A stretch of 64,000 nucleotides of DNA from Pseudomonas promysalinigenes (GTDB taxonomy: Bacteria > Pseudomonadota > Gammaproteobacteria > Pseudomonadales > Pseudomonadaceae). The position numbers and the translations under genes are program-made. Below are positions 37,001-42,957 of the stretch, one piece after another. The notes under the pieces were generated by a model, which was not told the origin of the DNA, searched no databases, and worked only from the letters and a program-made list of their open reading frames with translations. How positions within the stretch are numbered: position 1 is the first letter of the stretch; each line of letters begins with the position of its first letter. Where the stretch lies: positions 3,720,001 to 3,784,000 of the forward strand of contig NZ_CP077094.1 in NCBI RefSeq assembly GCF_014269025.2, written 5' to 3'.

Positions 37001-39239
37001 ACAGCACATCTTCACCGGACGTACCGCCAGCTGTGACCTGCACCGTCAGCTTGCCGCCGCTGAAGCTGGCCGAGTCGGCGTCGGTGACCGTCGCATTGCT
37101 GCCGGCATCGAGCAGAGCGTAGGCGCTTTTTTCCACGTAGGTGACGGAATCGCCGTTGAGGTTTCCGATTACCGGGGCTGCCACTGCGGCAACCGTGAAG
37201 TTCAGCGTGGTGTTGTTGGAAATACCTTTGAACACGGCGCCGTCGGCGTCCACGAAGGCTTTCGGACCTACCCGCACGGCATAGCCCACGCCACCCTCCA
37301 GCAAGACCGACGGGTCGATGGTCCAGGTAGTACCGGAGCCGGTAACCTGTGAACTGCCTATGGGGATGCTCTCGACGATGGTGTTGTCCGAGAGGCGCAC
37401 AATATCGATGGTGCCTGCGCCCTTGGTTACAGACTCACTGAAGGTCAGCGTGATGTTCGCGTTAGGGCTGACATTGGTGGCATTGTCGGCGGGCGAGCTG
37501 GCGACGAGCTCAGGAGCGGAACCATTTTGCAGATAAAGGGCGCCAAAGCTGCCATTTGTTGCGGAAAACAAGTCCAGGTCACCGTCACCATCGAAATCGC
37601 CAACGCGGTAGTTGGCCCCGGTGTGGTCGTTCAGGCTAAGCCCGGCAAAAGGTGATGATCCGATGCTGGTGATGGTGAAGGTGCCGTCGCCATTGCTTTT
37701 AGCGAACTGGAAAGCAGTCCCATTGCCACCGGTCTGATAGAGAATGTCCCCGCTGCCGTCTGCGTCGAAGTCGCCGACAACTACCCGGCCGTTGGCCAAG
37801 GGAGTTGGGAACCCGCTGGTAGACAGGCTGGAGAATGTTCCATTGCCATTGTTGCGGTAGTAGCTGCCAGTCTGACCACTGACGGTGGCCAGCACGTCAA
37901 GATCGCCGTCGCCATCGAAATCGGAGACAAAGTAGTTGTTACCGGCATTATCCACCAAACTGAGCCCGCTGAAGGGTGATTGGGCTTGGGTCAGCAGGGT
38001 GAATGTGCCGTTGCCATTACTGCGCGCATAGCCCCAGGCGCTGCCATTGCCGCCGCTCTGATAGAGGATATCGGCATCACCATCACCGTCGAAGTCGCCG
38101 ACCACCATGCGCGAACCGCTGGCAACCGTGGGAAGTGTCGCGTTGGACGCGACGACGAAGGCCCCTGCGTCGTTACGGAAATAGCTACCTTGGGTACCAT
38201 TGACCCCCACCAGAAGATCCACGTCCCCATCGCCATCGAAGTCGGCGACGAAGTAGTTGGAGTTGTTATGATCAGGCAGCGATAAACCGGCGAACGGGGA
38301 TTGAGCCTGTGTAAGCTGGGTAAAGGTGCCATCACCATTACTGCGGGCATAGGCCCAGACGCTACCGTTGCCGGCGGTTTGGTATAGGATGTCGGCATCA
38401 CCGTCGCCGTCGAAATCCCCAACCACGGTTCGCCCGGCCGCGCCGATGGTGACGCTGAACGGCGCAGTACTGGAGGTGCTCCAGCTGGCGACCAGGACAC
38501 CCTCGTAGCCGTCGACCGTCAATGCCGAAGTTTCGATTGCACCTGTGTTGCGCTCCAGCGTCCAGTTGCCGCCCAGAAGCGCAGACCCGGTATCGTCCGT
38601 AGAGGCGGCGACATCGGCACCTGTGATACTCGCCAGTTGCTCGATGAAGTTCTGCCCGACGCTGCTGTCACCCACACGGCAGCCATAGATCATCAGGTCG
38701 CCATCAGCCTTTAGCGCAGCGCCGATGCCCTCGAGCGCGGCACGGTGCTCGGCCAAGTTGCTCGATGCCAGCCACAGGTTACCTGCTTGCACCGTACCGT
38801 CGGCGCCGTGCGACAGCAGGTGAACCGCATCCAGGGCTTCACGACCCTGGAGGTAATCGGCCATCTGCTGCAAGCCGTCCTTGGTCGGGTCAAGCACCAC
38901 GATTTCGGCGTTGCCAGCCAGACCGGCCAGCAATTGTTGGACATTACCGACCTGACCATCGACGAACACCACCTCCTGACGCTGGGCAGCTCTACTGTCT
39001 TGGGTGTTCTGGGTGAGACGTCCATCGTTGCTGGTGCGGTCTTGCTGCGCAGTTTGCTCTTTGGAGGTGCTGTCGACGGTCGACTCAGCGGTGGACTGCG
39101 CTGCATCCTGAGCAACTGCCCCAACAGATGCATCGAACATGATCCGTGGCTCCAAGGCGATCAGCAATGGCGCTGCGACAGGGTCGGCTAGCGGCAGCTG
39201 CGCATCAGCCTTACGGATGAATCGTTCGATGAGTTTCAT
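28077..39239 (-). CDS. Giant DUF4347 / FG-GAP / Ig-like repeat surface protein
   Basis: A 3,720-residue protein (roughly 370 kDa). Layout: basic N-terminus with LEPRIMFDAS at 29-38, the motif typical of large DUF4347 proteins; DUF4347 at ~88-250, with LLSHG (His144) and YGCRVG (Cys187); six FG-GAP/VCBS blades with DFDGDGDxD calcium loops at ~270-570; an SbsA-like Ig domain ~573-680; cadherin/VCBS-like domains joined by VNDAP linkers ~690-1820; Ig-like domains to ~3500, including the 343-residue repeat; then a Pro-rich linker and a Gly-rich tail. No RTX nonapeptides and no LapG-type TAAG/PAAG cleavage site are seen. I infer an exported adhesin. GGAGGTG precedes the ATG. Confidence 0.88.
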   Translation of the reverse strand: MKLIERFIRKADAQLPLADPVAAPLLIALEPRIMFDASVGAVAQDAAQSTAESTVDSTSKEQTAQQDRTSNDGRLTQNTQDSRAAQRQEVVFVDGQVGNVQQLLAGLAGNAEIVVLDPTKDGLQQMADYLQGREALDAVHLLSHGADGTVQAGNLWLASSNLAEHRAALEGIGAALKADGDLMIYGCRVGDSSVGQNFIEQLASITGADVAASTDDTGSALLGGNWTLERNTGAIETSALTVDGYEGVLVASWSTSSTAPFSVTIGAAGRTVVGDFDGDGDADILYQTAGNGSVWAYARSNGDGTFTQLTQAQSPFAGLSLPDHNNSNYFVADFDGDGDVDLLVGVNGTQGSYFRNDAGAFVVASNATLPTVASGSRMVVGDFDGDGDADILYQSGGNGSAWGYARSNGNGTFTLLTQAQSPFSGLSLVDNAGNNYFVSDFDGDGDLDVLATVSGQTGSYYRNNGNGTFSSLSTSGFPTPLANGRVVVGDFDADGSGDILYQTGGNGTAFQFAKSNGDGTFTITSIGSSPFAGLSLNDHTGANYRVGDFDGDGDLDLFSATNGSFGALYLQNGSAPELVASSPADNATNVSPNANITLTFSESVTKGAGTIDIVRLSDNTIVESIPIGSSQVTGSGTTWTIDPSVLLEGGVGYAVRVGPKAFVDADGAVFKGISNNTTLNFTVAAVAAPVIGNLNGDSVTYVEKSAYALLDAGSNATVTDADSASFSGGKLTVQVTAGGTSGEDVLFIRDQGAGANQIVLSGASVLYNGLVLGTFTGGSNGNPLVITLTSNATAATVTALIHNLAYRNSNTTEPSTTVRSVSISMDDGAGGSSTVSVVSVAVASVNDAPSVSVSAANPTYTENTAAVQLFSGATINTVESGQKVAQITFTVTNVANGAAEKLVIDGSDVALVNGNSVVTTNNGTQVTVSVVSGTATVILSSSAGLDTSTAQTIVNTLAYRNDSDSPNTANRVVTLNTLSDNGGSANGGLPTTAVGIFSTVSLVSVNDAPVLSGGPYSLPSITEDTTATGMQVSTLLANYTVVDADAGALSGIAVVARGGNGTWQYSSDNANWTDFGAVSNTSALLLSATTYLRYVPDGANGETASFTFRGWDQTQGNASVNGIRSTADTSSNGGASAFSSATAVANQGVTSVNDAPVMTPVSPSLSGLTDTAVNNGGNTVQSLLGGVTDVDTGALKGMAVTGLTGTYGKWQYSLDAGSTWNDVGVVSSSAALLLTAQNLVRFVPDGIHGETATITYKAWDQSSNAGLQGSKVSVLASGGTSAYSMASDSANVVVTAVNDAPVVTVSGTPAAWIEGNNVPSSPIAVDPALTLADTDGPNPLGATARLLTYYSAQDSLSFINDGVSMGNIVGVWNVGTGTLTLTSAGNQATVEQFQAALRAVSYNNASDNPNSTTRTVQFIVTDGGNLASAAVTRDITITAVNDSPVITAVAALPIIEDTPTALSQISFSDVDSTLGIVTFSVASGTLSATGAGGVTVGGTSTALTLSGTLANINLFIANNRLVFTPAANASGDVQLTINVNTLSVSDATTSLTLQVAAVNDAPVVTAPASITVTEDVASVISGISFSDVDAGASTVTATFSVPSGTLSASSGLGVTVGGADTGVLTLSGSLADINLFIAANSVTFKTTQDATNSVILTVTLDDSGNTGGPAQTDSKTVTLNVNAVNDAPVNNLPVAQTAQQGIGLGFNTANGNAISISDVDAGNGLLTVFLSATNGTLSLGSLSGITLLLGTGTNNPLMIFEGTRANLNAALQTLTFTSASNFIGSATLTIETNDNGNSGSGGAKTDIDTLTINVIPLNPRVTSVSAQGLDRTVKVGDEVLINVVFDQVVNADTSGGVPSLLLETGLVDRAAVYLSGSGSNTLVFKYTVQAGDVSADLDFQSTAALQLNGAILANASNDLAVLTLPSVGASDSLGGRSNIVVDGVLPRVASVQAPSDGTYITGQNLDFTVNFSEQVVLDTLGGVPRIAVTLDNGGTVYADYVSGSGSTALVFRMTVANGQLDSNGITVGSSIELNGGAIRDLAGNTIVATLNNVASTAAVNVDGVVPTVVSVAPPLEGHYKAGDVLTFTVNASEAVQTGALAPRLALDVGGVTRYASYVSGSGTSALVFQYIVQAGDNDSDGIAVSSLDLRGQTLTDLAGNDLNLALNGVGSTAGVHVDTTAPGASSIVRIDASPNNASSVRFSVTFSEAVSGVDASDFNLIFGGSAAGSISSVTSLDGRTYTVLVDGLSGQGSLRLDLAGSGTGIVDAAGNAVSGGLTGASYSIDRIAPSVVSVQVPANGTYVAGQNLDFIVNTDEAVLLDTSTGTPRLQVTLDNGVTAYANYLSGAGSTALVFRLTVVNGQLDSNGITLGNSIELNGATLRDSVGNAASTALVGVGDTSLVRIDAVSPTVASVQTPADGNYQAGDVLTFTVNASEAVQTGALAPRLALDVGGVTRYANYVSGSGTSALVFQYIVQAGDNDSDGIAVSSLDLRGQTLTDLAGNDLNLALNGVGSTAGVHVDTTAPGASSIVRLDASPNNASSVRFSVTFSEAVSGVDASDFNLIFGGSAAGSISSVTSLDGRTYTVLVDGLSGQGSLRLDLAGSGTGIVDAAGNAVSGGLTGASYSIDRIAPSVVSVQVPANGTYVAGQNLDFIVNTDEAVLLDTSTGTPRLQVTLDNGVTAYANYLSGAGSTALVFRLTVVNGQLDSNGITLGNSIELNGATLRDSVGNDASTALVGVGDTSLVRIDAVSPTVASVQTPADGNYKAGDVLTFTVNASEAVQTGALAPRLALDVGGVTRYANYVSGSGTSALVFQYIVQAGDNDSDGIAVSSLDLRGQTLTDLAGNDLNLALNGVGSTAGVHVDTTAPGASSIVRIDASPNNASSVRFSVTFSEAVSGVDASDFNLIFGGSAAGSISSVTSLDGRTYTVLVDGLSGQGSLRLDLAGSGTGIVDAAGNAVSGGLTGASYSIDRVAPSVVSVQVPANGTYVAGQNLDFIVNTDEAVLLDTSTGTPRLQVTLDNGVTAYANYLSGAGSTALVFRLTVVNGQLDSNGITLGNSIELNGATLRDSVGNAASTALAGVGDTSLVRIDAVPPTVASVQTPADGNYQAGDVLTFTVNASEAVQTGALAPRLALDVGGVTRYANYVSGSGTSALVFQYIVQAGDNDSDGIAVSSLDLRGQTLTDLAGNNLNLALNGVGSTAGVHVDTTAPGASSIVRIDASPNNASSVRFSVTFSETVSGVDASDFNLIFGGSAAGSISSVTSLDGRTYTVLVDGLSGQGSLRLDLAGSGTGIVDAAGNAVSGGLTGASYSIDRIAPSVVSVQVPANGTYVAGQNLDFIVNTDEAVLVNSSNGNPRLAITLDDGQVAYADYVSTSGGTALLFRLSVTRGMAGNSSFAVAPTIDLNGGSLRDTQGNDANTGLNNLGDTRGILVDAKAPQPSSIVVDGPVSPGDRTLSFTLTFDEAVSGVDASDFSVLGSNAASGVVQSVQQLDGRTYRIVVGDLRGQGSLALSLNAANSGVQDSAGNALGVSMVGQAQSIQTQDAGDLEYRLNPPQAPGTPQAPLAPPRLPAPVIDAGLSPLLPPPLFDVRSVGGDLRPLGTIFLGNASSAPSFIAQVFGTSDRGFSGLAGSAGMGGGEGGVFGSSTLASLFSQQVPGVTEMNVFNGSQWKQSDLSQGLRGVFGAPTFGQQLQQINEIDQRHVRELAKALAQPTAIGQRA
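29200..33005 (-). repeat. 1,029-bp near-identical tandem repeat inside the surface-protein gene
   Basis: About 3.7 copies of a 1,029-bp (343-codon) unit. The same landmark (DGRTYTVLVDG) recurs with exactly 1,029-bp spacing at ~29.43, 30.46, 31.49 and 32.52 kb. Each unit codes for three Ig-like modules (starting KAGDVLTF, PGASSIV and NGTYVAGQ). Copies differ by only a few bases (for example IDASP/LDASP, GNDLN/GNNLN), so they were recently duplicated or homogenised and can change in number by recombination. Confidence 0.93.
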
Positions 39240-39287
39240 GGTGCACCTCCGGGTGTGCTACAGCCCTGCCATCGACGACAACGCTGC

Positions 39288-39320
39288 GAAAAAAATGGCG
39301 GCGCCCTGCAAGGCGCCGCC
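39288..39320 (-). terminator. Terminator between tail-collar gene and surface-protein gene
   Basis: Perfect 9-bp stem GGCGGCGCC/GGCGCCGCC with a 6-nt loop. On the minus strand it is followed by ATTTTTTT. It should end the GNAT-DUF6916-collar transcript, so the surface-protein gene needs its own promoter in the ~50 bp left or is expressed by read-through. Confidence 0.8.
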
Positions 39321-39329
39321 AGTCGTGCA

Positions 39330-39860
39330 TCAGTCGCGAGTTGGATACTCGCCTATCAGGGCGATGATGAAGCTGACGGCCAAATAAGGGCTGCGTGTAG
39401 CCAAAGGCGCCGAACCACCGGCAGTTGCACTTTGGAGCGTTACCGCAGACGCGGGTGCAGCCGCATACATATTGATAGGGTTCAAGTCTTTGTCGACTGC
39501 GGCAGCCAAATAACCATCGGCCAATGGCTTGTTGCTGGTACCTTCGGCCGTTGAAGCGGTGATCGGATGATTGTGGATGGGCATGTTGCTCTGCTGCAAA
39601 GTAACCGTTTCAGCACCTGCCGCATGGCCGATAGTTACAGGTTGCAGGCCGGTTCCCGTACCCCAATGAACCGGCGACCGCCCCTGGAAATTCGGCAAGG
39701 CAAAAGTACTAACGCCGTCACCGCCATAGGTTATACCGAGCAAAGAATACAACGCGGCATTCTGCGAAATAGACATACTCTGGCCGTTACACAGGGAGTA
39801 ACCACGGGGCGCGAAGTTGCCTGCGAACATCTTGATTTCGCCGATAAATGGATCGCTCAT
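39330..39860 (-). CDS. Phage tail-collar (MdpB-like) protein
   Basis: A 176-residue single-domain tail-collar protein. The opening DPFIGEIKMFAGNFAPRGY followed by CNGQ, then NAALYSLLGITYGG, FALPNFQGR and NMPIHNH, is the collar signature of T4 gp12-type fibres and 'microcystin-dependent' MdpB proteins. No other phage gene is near, so this is a free-standing bacterial collar protein; family function is unknown. ATG 39860 follows AAGGAAG. Same strand as, and 38 bp downstream of, the DUF6916-like gene. Confidence 0.88.
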   Translation of the reverse strand: MSDPFIGEIKMFAGNFAPRGYSLCNGQSMSISQNAALYSLLGITYGGDGVSTFALPNFQGRSPVHWGTGTGLQPVTIGHAAGAETVTLQQSNMPIHNHPITASTAEGTSNKPLADGYLAAAVDKDLNPINMYAAAPASAVTLQSATAGGSAPLATRSPYLAVSFIIALIGEYPTRD

Positions 39861-39898
39861 CACACACTTCCTTAGTTGAGTTGCGTCTGTTGAAATCT

Positions 39899-40237
39899 TC
39901 AGCAGTCAGCCGTTGACTGAATTTTTTCGCGATGGATGATCGCTTCCAGTCTGGCGCGCCCGTCGGCGCCTGGCATGATGGGCGTGAACAGTAATAACCA
40001 TTGCTGCTCATTGGGGCCGAATAACCGGTACATCTGCGACGGCAGCGTGACTTCTGCCGGCACCGACAATACGAGCGAATAGCACTCATAGCGCTCATTC
40101 ATCGCCACTTCCGGGTAAACACCGGCCAGGCTGACTCGAATACCCTGGCCTGGCGCCACTTGCAACACAAACCCTTGAGGATCTGCCTGTTCGAGCTCTG
40201 CTTGACTGGGAATGGCGTGGAAGTCTTGTGCGCTCAT
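39899..40237 (-). CDS. DUF6916-like small protein
   Basis: A 112-residue soluble β-rich protein. FVLQVAPGQGIRVSLAGVYPEVAMNERYECYSLVL and QQWLLLFTPIMPGADGRARLEAII fit the DUF6916 pattern I associate with genes beside collar proteins; I am only moderately sure of the name. No catalytic motif is visible. Its ATG overlaps the GNAT stop by 4 bp, so the two are translationally coupled. Confidence 0.6.
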   Translation of the reverse strand: MSAQDFHAIPSQAELEQADPQGFVLQVAPGQGIRVSLAGVYPEVAMNERYECYSLVLSVPAEVTLPSQMYRLFGPNEQQWLLLFTPIMPGADGRARLEAIIHREKIQSTADC

Positions 40238-40743
40238 GAAACATTCCTGGAAAGGGCCCTGGGAGCACGGCGCATCCGCAGATACACCCCCGACTGGTTG
40301 ACGACGGCGAAGCCGAGGCGGCCATACAAGCGCTGGGCGCAGTTGTAGGTTTCAACGAACAATTCGACCATCACGCCTTGTTTATCGGCACGCTGTAGCA
40401 TTTCATCAATCAACGTGGTGCCAATACCCTGGTTTTGGTATTCAGAGATCAACGCGATATCGATCAAGTTGGCTTTCGTATTGCCCCAGAACCGATAGAG
40501 CCGACCAATGGCTTGGCCGTTGTGCTCAATGATCAGAAATTCGGCGCCGCTGTAGTGGGCCTGATAATAAGCATGCTGGGTTTGAAACTGCTGGCTGAGG
40601 AACCGAGCGATCTGCTCGGCAGACCATCCGCTATGTGACATTTCCTGCGCACGGGTCTGCGCATATAGGCGCTCAAGAAACGCCATATCGTCTGATTGCA
40701 GCGCACGAAGAGTCACAGCGTCCTGGCACATCAATGCACTCAT
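40234..40743 (-). CDS. GNAT acetyltransferase of the collar-protein operon
   Basis: A 169-residue GNAT. The acetyl-CoA loop lies in LIDIALISEYQNQGIGTTLI, and VMVELFVETYNCAQRLYGRLGFAVVNQSG forms the C-terminal half. It opens a three-gene unit (GNAT, DUF6916-like, collar). Upstream DNA is AT-richer than average. The target could be one of the partner proteins or a small molecule; nothing in the sequence decides. Confidence 0.85.
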   Translation of the reverse strand: MSALMCQDAVTLRALQSDDMAFLERLYAQTRAQEMSHSGWSAEQIARFLSQQFQTQHAYYQAHYSGAEFLIIEHNGQAIGRLYRFWGNTKANLIDIALISEYQNQGIGTTLIDEMLQRADKQGVMVELFVETYNCAQRLYGRLGFAVVNQSGVYLRMRRAPRALSRNVS

Positions 40744-40793
40744 CCCTGAAACTTCGGCTAATCACTTAGCAAGCTATTGTTATTTGTAAATTT

Positions 40794-40817
40794 GCACCAC
40801 GCCAAGTTACGTGGCGC
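40794..40817. repeat. Hairpin between M50 gene and GNAT operon
   Basis: GCACCACG and CGTGGCGC arms (one G-T pair) with an 8-nt loop in the 114-bp gap. It could weakly terminate the M50 transcript; no clear U-run. Confidence 0.3.
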
Positions 40818-40857
40818 ATTGATATCAGATTACCGCAACTGTCCTACAATCGCACGA

Positions 40858-42957
40858 TCAAAATCCACTTTCCCTCACCCCAATTGCTGCCGTGCGTCGC
40901 CATGCCGCAGCTAGCAACGACTCGCCTTGCCCCTCGAGCACAACAACGCCGCGCACCGGATGAGTTATAGCCAAGGATGTGGGGTGGCGTAACTGAAACT
41001 GCACACCATATTGCCCTTGCAAGGGCTGAGCGCGCTTCTGATCGTCACGGCGGGTTGCAATAGGCCCGTGATGCTCAGAAATCAACGCCTCCTGATCGAT
41101 GTACGCCACGCCATTGGCGTCCATCGACTGCAGCGTCACCGGCAGAGCGTCACGCAACACATCGTCAGCAACGAACTGGCCGTCAGCACCCGGCTTCACC
41201 CGCCATAGATCCGATTCGGCCAAGTAACCGCGCAAGCGCAGGCCACTTTCAGCCACGTAGACCAGCGGCAGCTCAGAACTGACCCAGCGCCCGGGCACCA
41301 GGTTGTCGGCCATGTCCCGTATGATGCCTGCGTGGGGCGCACGCAATACCAAGCGGTCGCGCTGAGCGGCGAGGCCGCGAAACTCGGCCACGGCCTCGGC
41401 CAGGCGCTGTTCGAGAATACCGCTGTCCGCCGCCGTCTCGCTGCGCCCGGACTGACGCCGCAACTGTAGTTGCAGAATCTCGATCTCGCGCCGGCCTATG
41501 CCCATCCGCGCCTCCAGGTCGGGCGACACCAGGCTCAGCAAGATCTGGCCTGCCTCCACCGCCTGCCCATCGCTGACCTGCACCTGGCGCACTTGCGCGG
41601 CAGCCGGGGCATGCAGGGGGCTCAAGCGCGCCACCTCCAGCATCGCGGGCACTTCCACGCTGCTGCGCCATGGCAGCAGCAGTATTGCCAACATCAGCAC
41701 CAGGCCGCTACCGAGCAGCAGTACCTTGCGTGGCTGGGCCGCTTGGCGGTGCTTCCACCAATGCTGCCACTCGCGCCAGATCGGCAGGCCGATGAACCAC
41801 ACCAGCTCGACCGTCATCAGGAAAATGCCGAGCACTTTGAAGAACAAGTGATACACCGCTAATGCGATACCGAAGAACAGCACGGCGCGCCATAGCCACG
41901 AAGCGTAGCTCCAACACAGCAACCGTCGACGCAGCTTCGGTGACCAGCGTTCAGGCATCGGCTCGCCGTACCCGAACAACAATTCGCGCAGGTGCCAGCG
42001 CCCCAGGGCAAAGCCGCGGCCTTGCAGGTTGTCTACGCCCCACAGGTCACTGAGCAGAAAGTAGCCGTCAAACCTCATGAGTGGGTTGACGTTGATAGCC
42101 ACCGTTGTGATCCAGGTGGCACTGGCCAACATGAAAGCAGCGGTGCGCCCTGCCCCGTCCGGCAGCAACGACCAGGCCAGCAGGGCGATACAAGCCAACA
42201 GCAGCTCGGCAAGCACACCGCCTGCACCGATCAGCAGGCGTGTGCGGCGGTCCTGCACGCGCCAGGCATCACTGACATCGGTATAGAGCATCGGCAGCAG
42301 GACCATGAAGGCGATGCCCATGCTCGACACCCGGCAACCGGCGCGCTTGGCCATGTAGGCGTGGCCGAACTCATGGCACAGCTTGGCAAAACCCAACGCG
42401 ATGGCGAACGCCGCCATGCCCCCGAGGCTGAGCAGGTGCGGGAAAGTGGCAAGGAAACGCTCCCAGTCCCGCATCACCAGAAACACGCCCAGCAGTAGCA
42501 CGGCTGGCAAACCAAAACGCAACAGGTTCGGGCCGTAGCGCTCCAGCCAAGGCCAGGTGCGGTTGAGAAACGCATCTGGCCGCCACAGCGCGACACGGAA
42601 GAACAGGTACTTGTGCAACACCAGGCTCCAGATGCCCTGGCGCTGCGCCGCAGCCTTCGCCGCATAAGTGGCGCGCTGCTCGGCATCGGTGGCGCTGATC
42701 AGGTCATGGCCGCGCAAAAAATGCAGCAGTTCCTCCAGGGACTGGCCGTTCAACGGTGCCCCTGGCTCGGTATTGGCCGCGTTCAGCACTTGCCCAGGGT
42801 CACCCAGATCCCAATGTCGAAGTAAGCGCATGGCCGGGGCGCCGAGTTTGAAATAGCGCCCGCGCAGCGGGTCGGCCAGGGTCCACTGGGGCGCGCCATC
42901 AAGCGCCGGCGCCCCCGGCGAAAGCTGAAGGTCTGGGCGAAGCGCCGGCAGCCTCAC
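40858..42957 (-). CDS. M50-type membrane metalloprotease fused to an HlyD-like adaptor
   Basis: A 699-residue fusion. After a ~140-residue cytosolic region come membrane helices; one holds the zinc site LCHEFGHAYMAKRAGC (HEFGH 195-199), and NPLMRFDGYFLLSD (291-304) supplies the third ligand, the S2P/M50 layout. After further helices to ~425 there is a periplasmic lipoyl/HlyD-type section (LHAPAAAQVRQVQVSDGQAVEAGQ, a ~60-residue coiled coil, LVLRAPHAGIIRDM). GTG start overlaps the upstream HlyD stop by 4 bp. I infer the inner-membrane core of an export machine. Confidence 0.87.
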   Translation of the reverse strand: MRLPALRPDLQLSPGAPALDGAPQWTLADPLRGRYFKLGAPAMRLLRHWDLGDPGQVLNAANTEPGAPLNGQSLEELLHFLRGHDLISATDAEQRATYAAKAAAQRQGIWSLVLHKYLFFRVALWRPDAFLNRTWPWLERYGPNLLRFGLPAVLLLGVFLVMRDWERFLATFPHLLSLGGMAAFAIALGFAKLCHEFGHAYMAKRAGCRVSSMGIAFMVLLPMLYTDVSDAWRVQDRRTRLLIGAGGVLAELLLACIALLAWSLLPDGAGRTAAFMLASATWITTVAINVNPLMRFDGYFLLSDLWGVDNLQGRGFALGRWHLRELLFGYGEPMPERWSPKLRRRLLCWSYASWLWRAVLFFGIALAVYHLFFKVLGIFLMTVELVWFIGLPIWREWQHWWKHRQAAQPRKVLLLGSGLVLMLAILLLPWRSSVEVPAMLEVARLSPLHAPAAAQVRQVQVSDGQAVEAGQILLSLVSPDLEARMGIGRREIEILQLQLRRQSGRSETAADSGILEQRLAEAVAEFRGLAAQRDRLVLRAPHAGIIRDMADNLVPGRWVSSELPLVYVAESGLRLRGYLAESDLWRVKPGADGQFVADDVLRDALPVTLQSMDANGVAYIDQEALISEHHGPIATRRDDQKRAQPLQGQYGVQFQLRHPTSLAITHPVRGVVVLEGQGESLLAAAWRRTAAIGVRESGF

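Noticed and set aside
28077..39239. LapA/LapF-type RTX adhesin
   Set aside because: No GGxGxDxxx nonapeptides, no LapG cleavage motif, and no linked LapBCE-type ABC exporter; DUF4347/LEPR architecture differs.
39330..39860. Prophage remnant
   Set aside because: Only a single collar-domain gene; no capsid, terminase, integrase, baseplate or lysis genes nearby.
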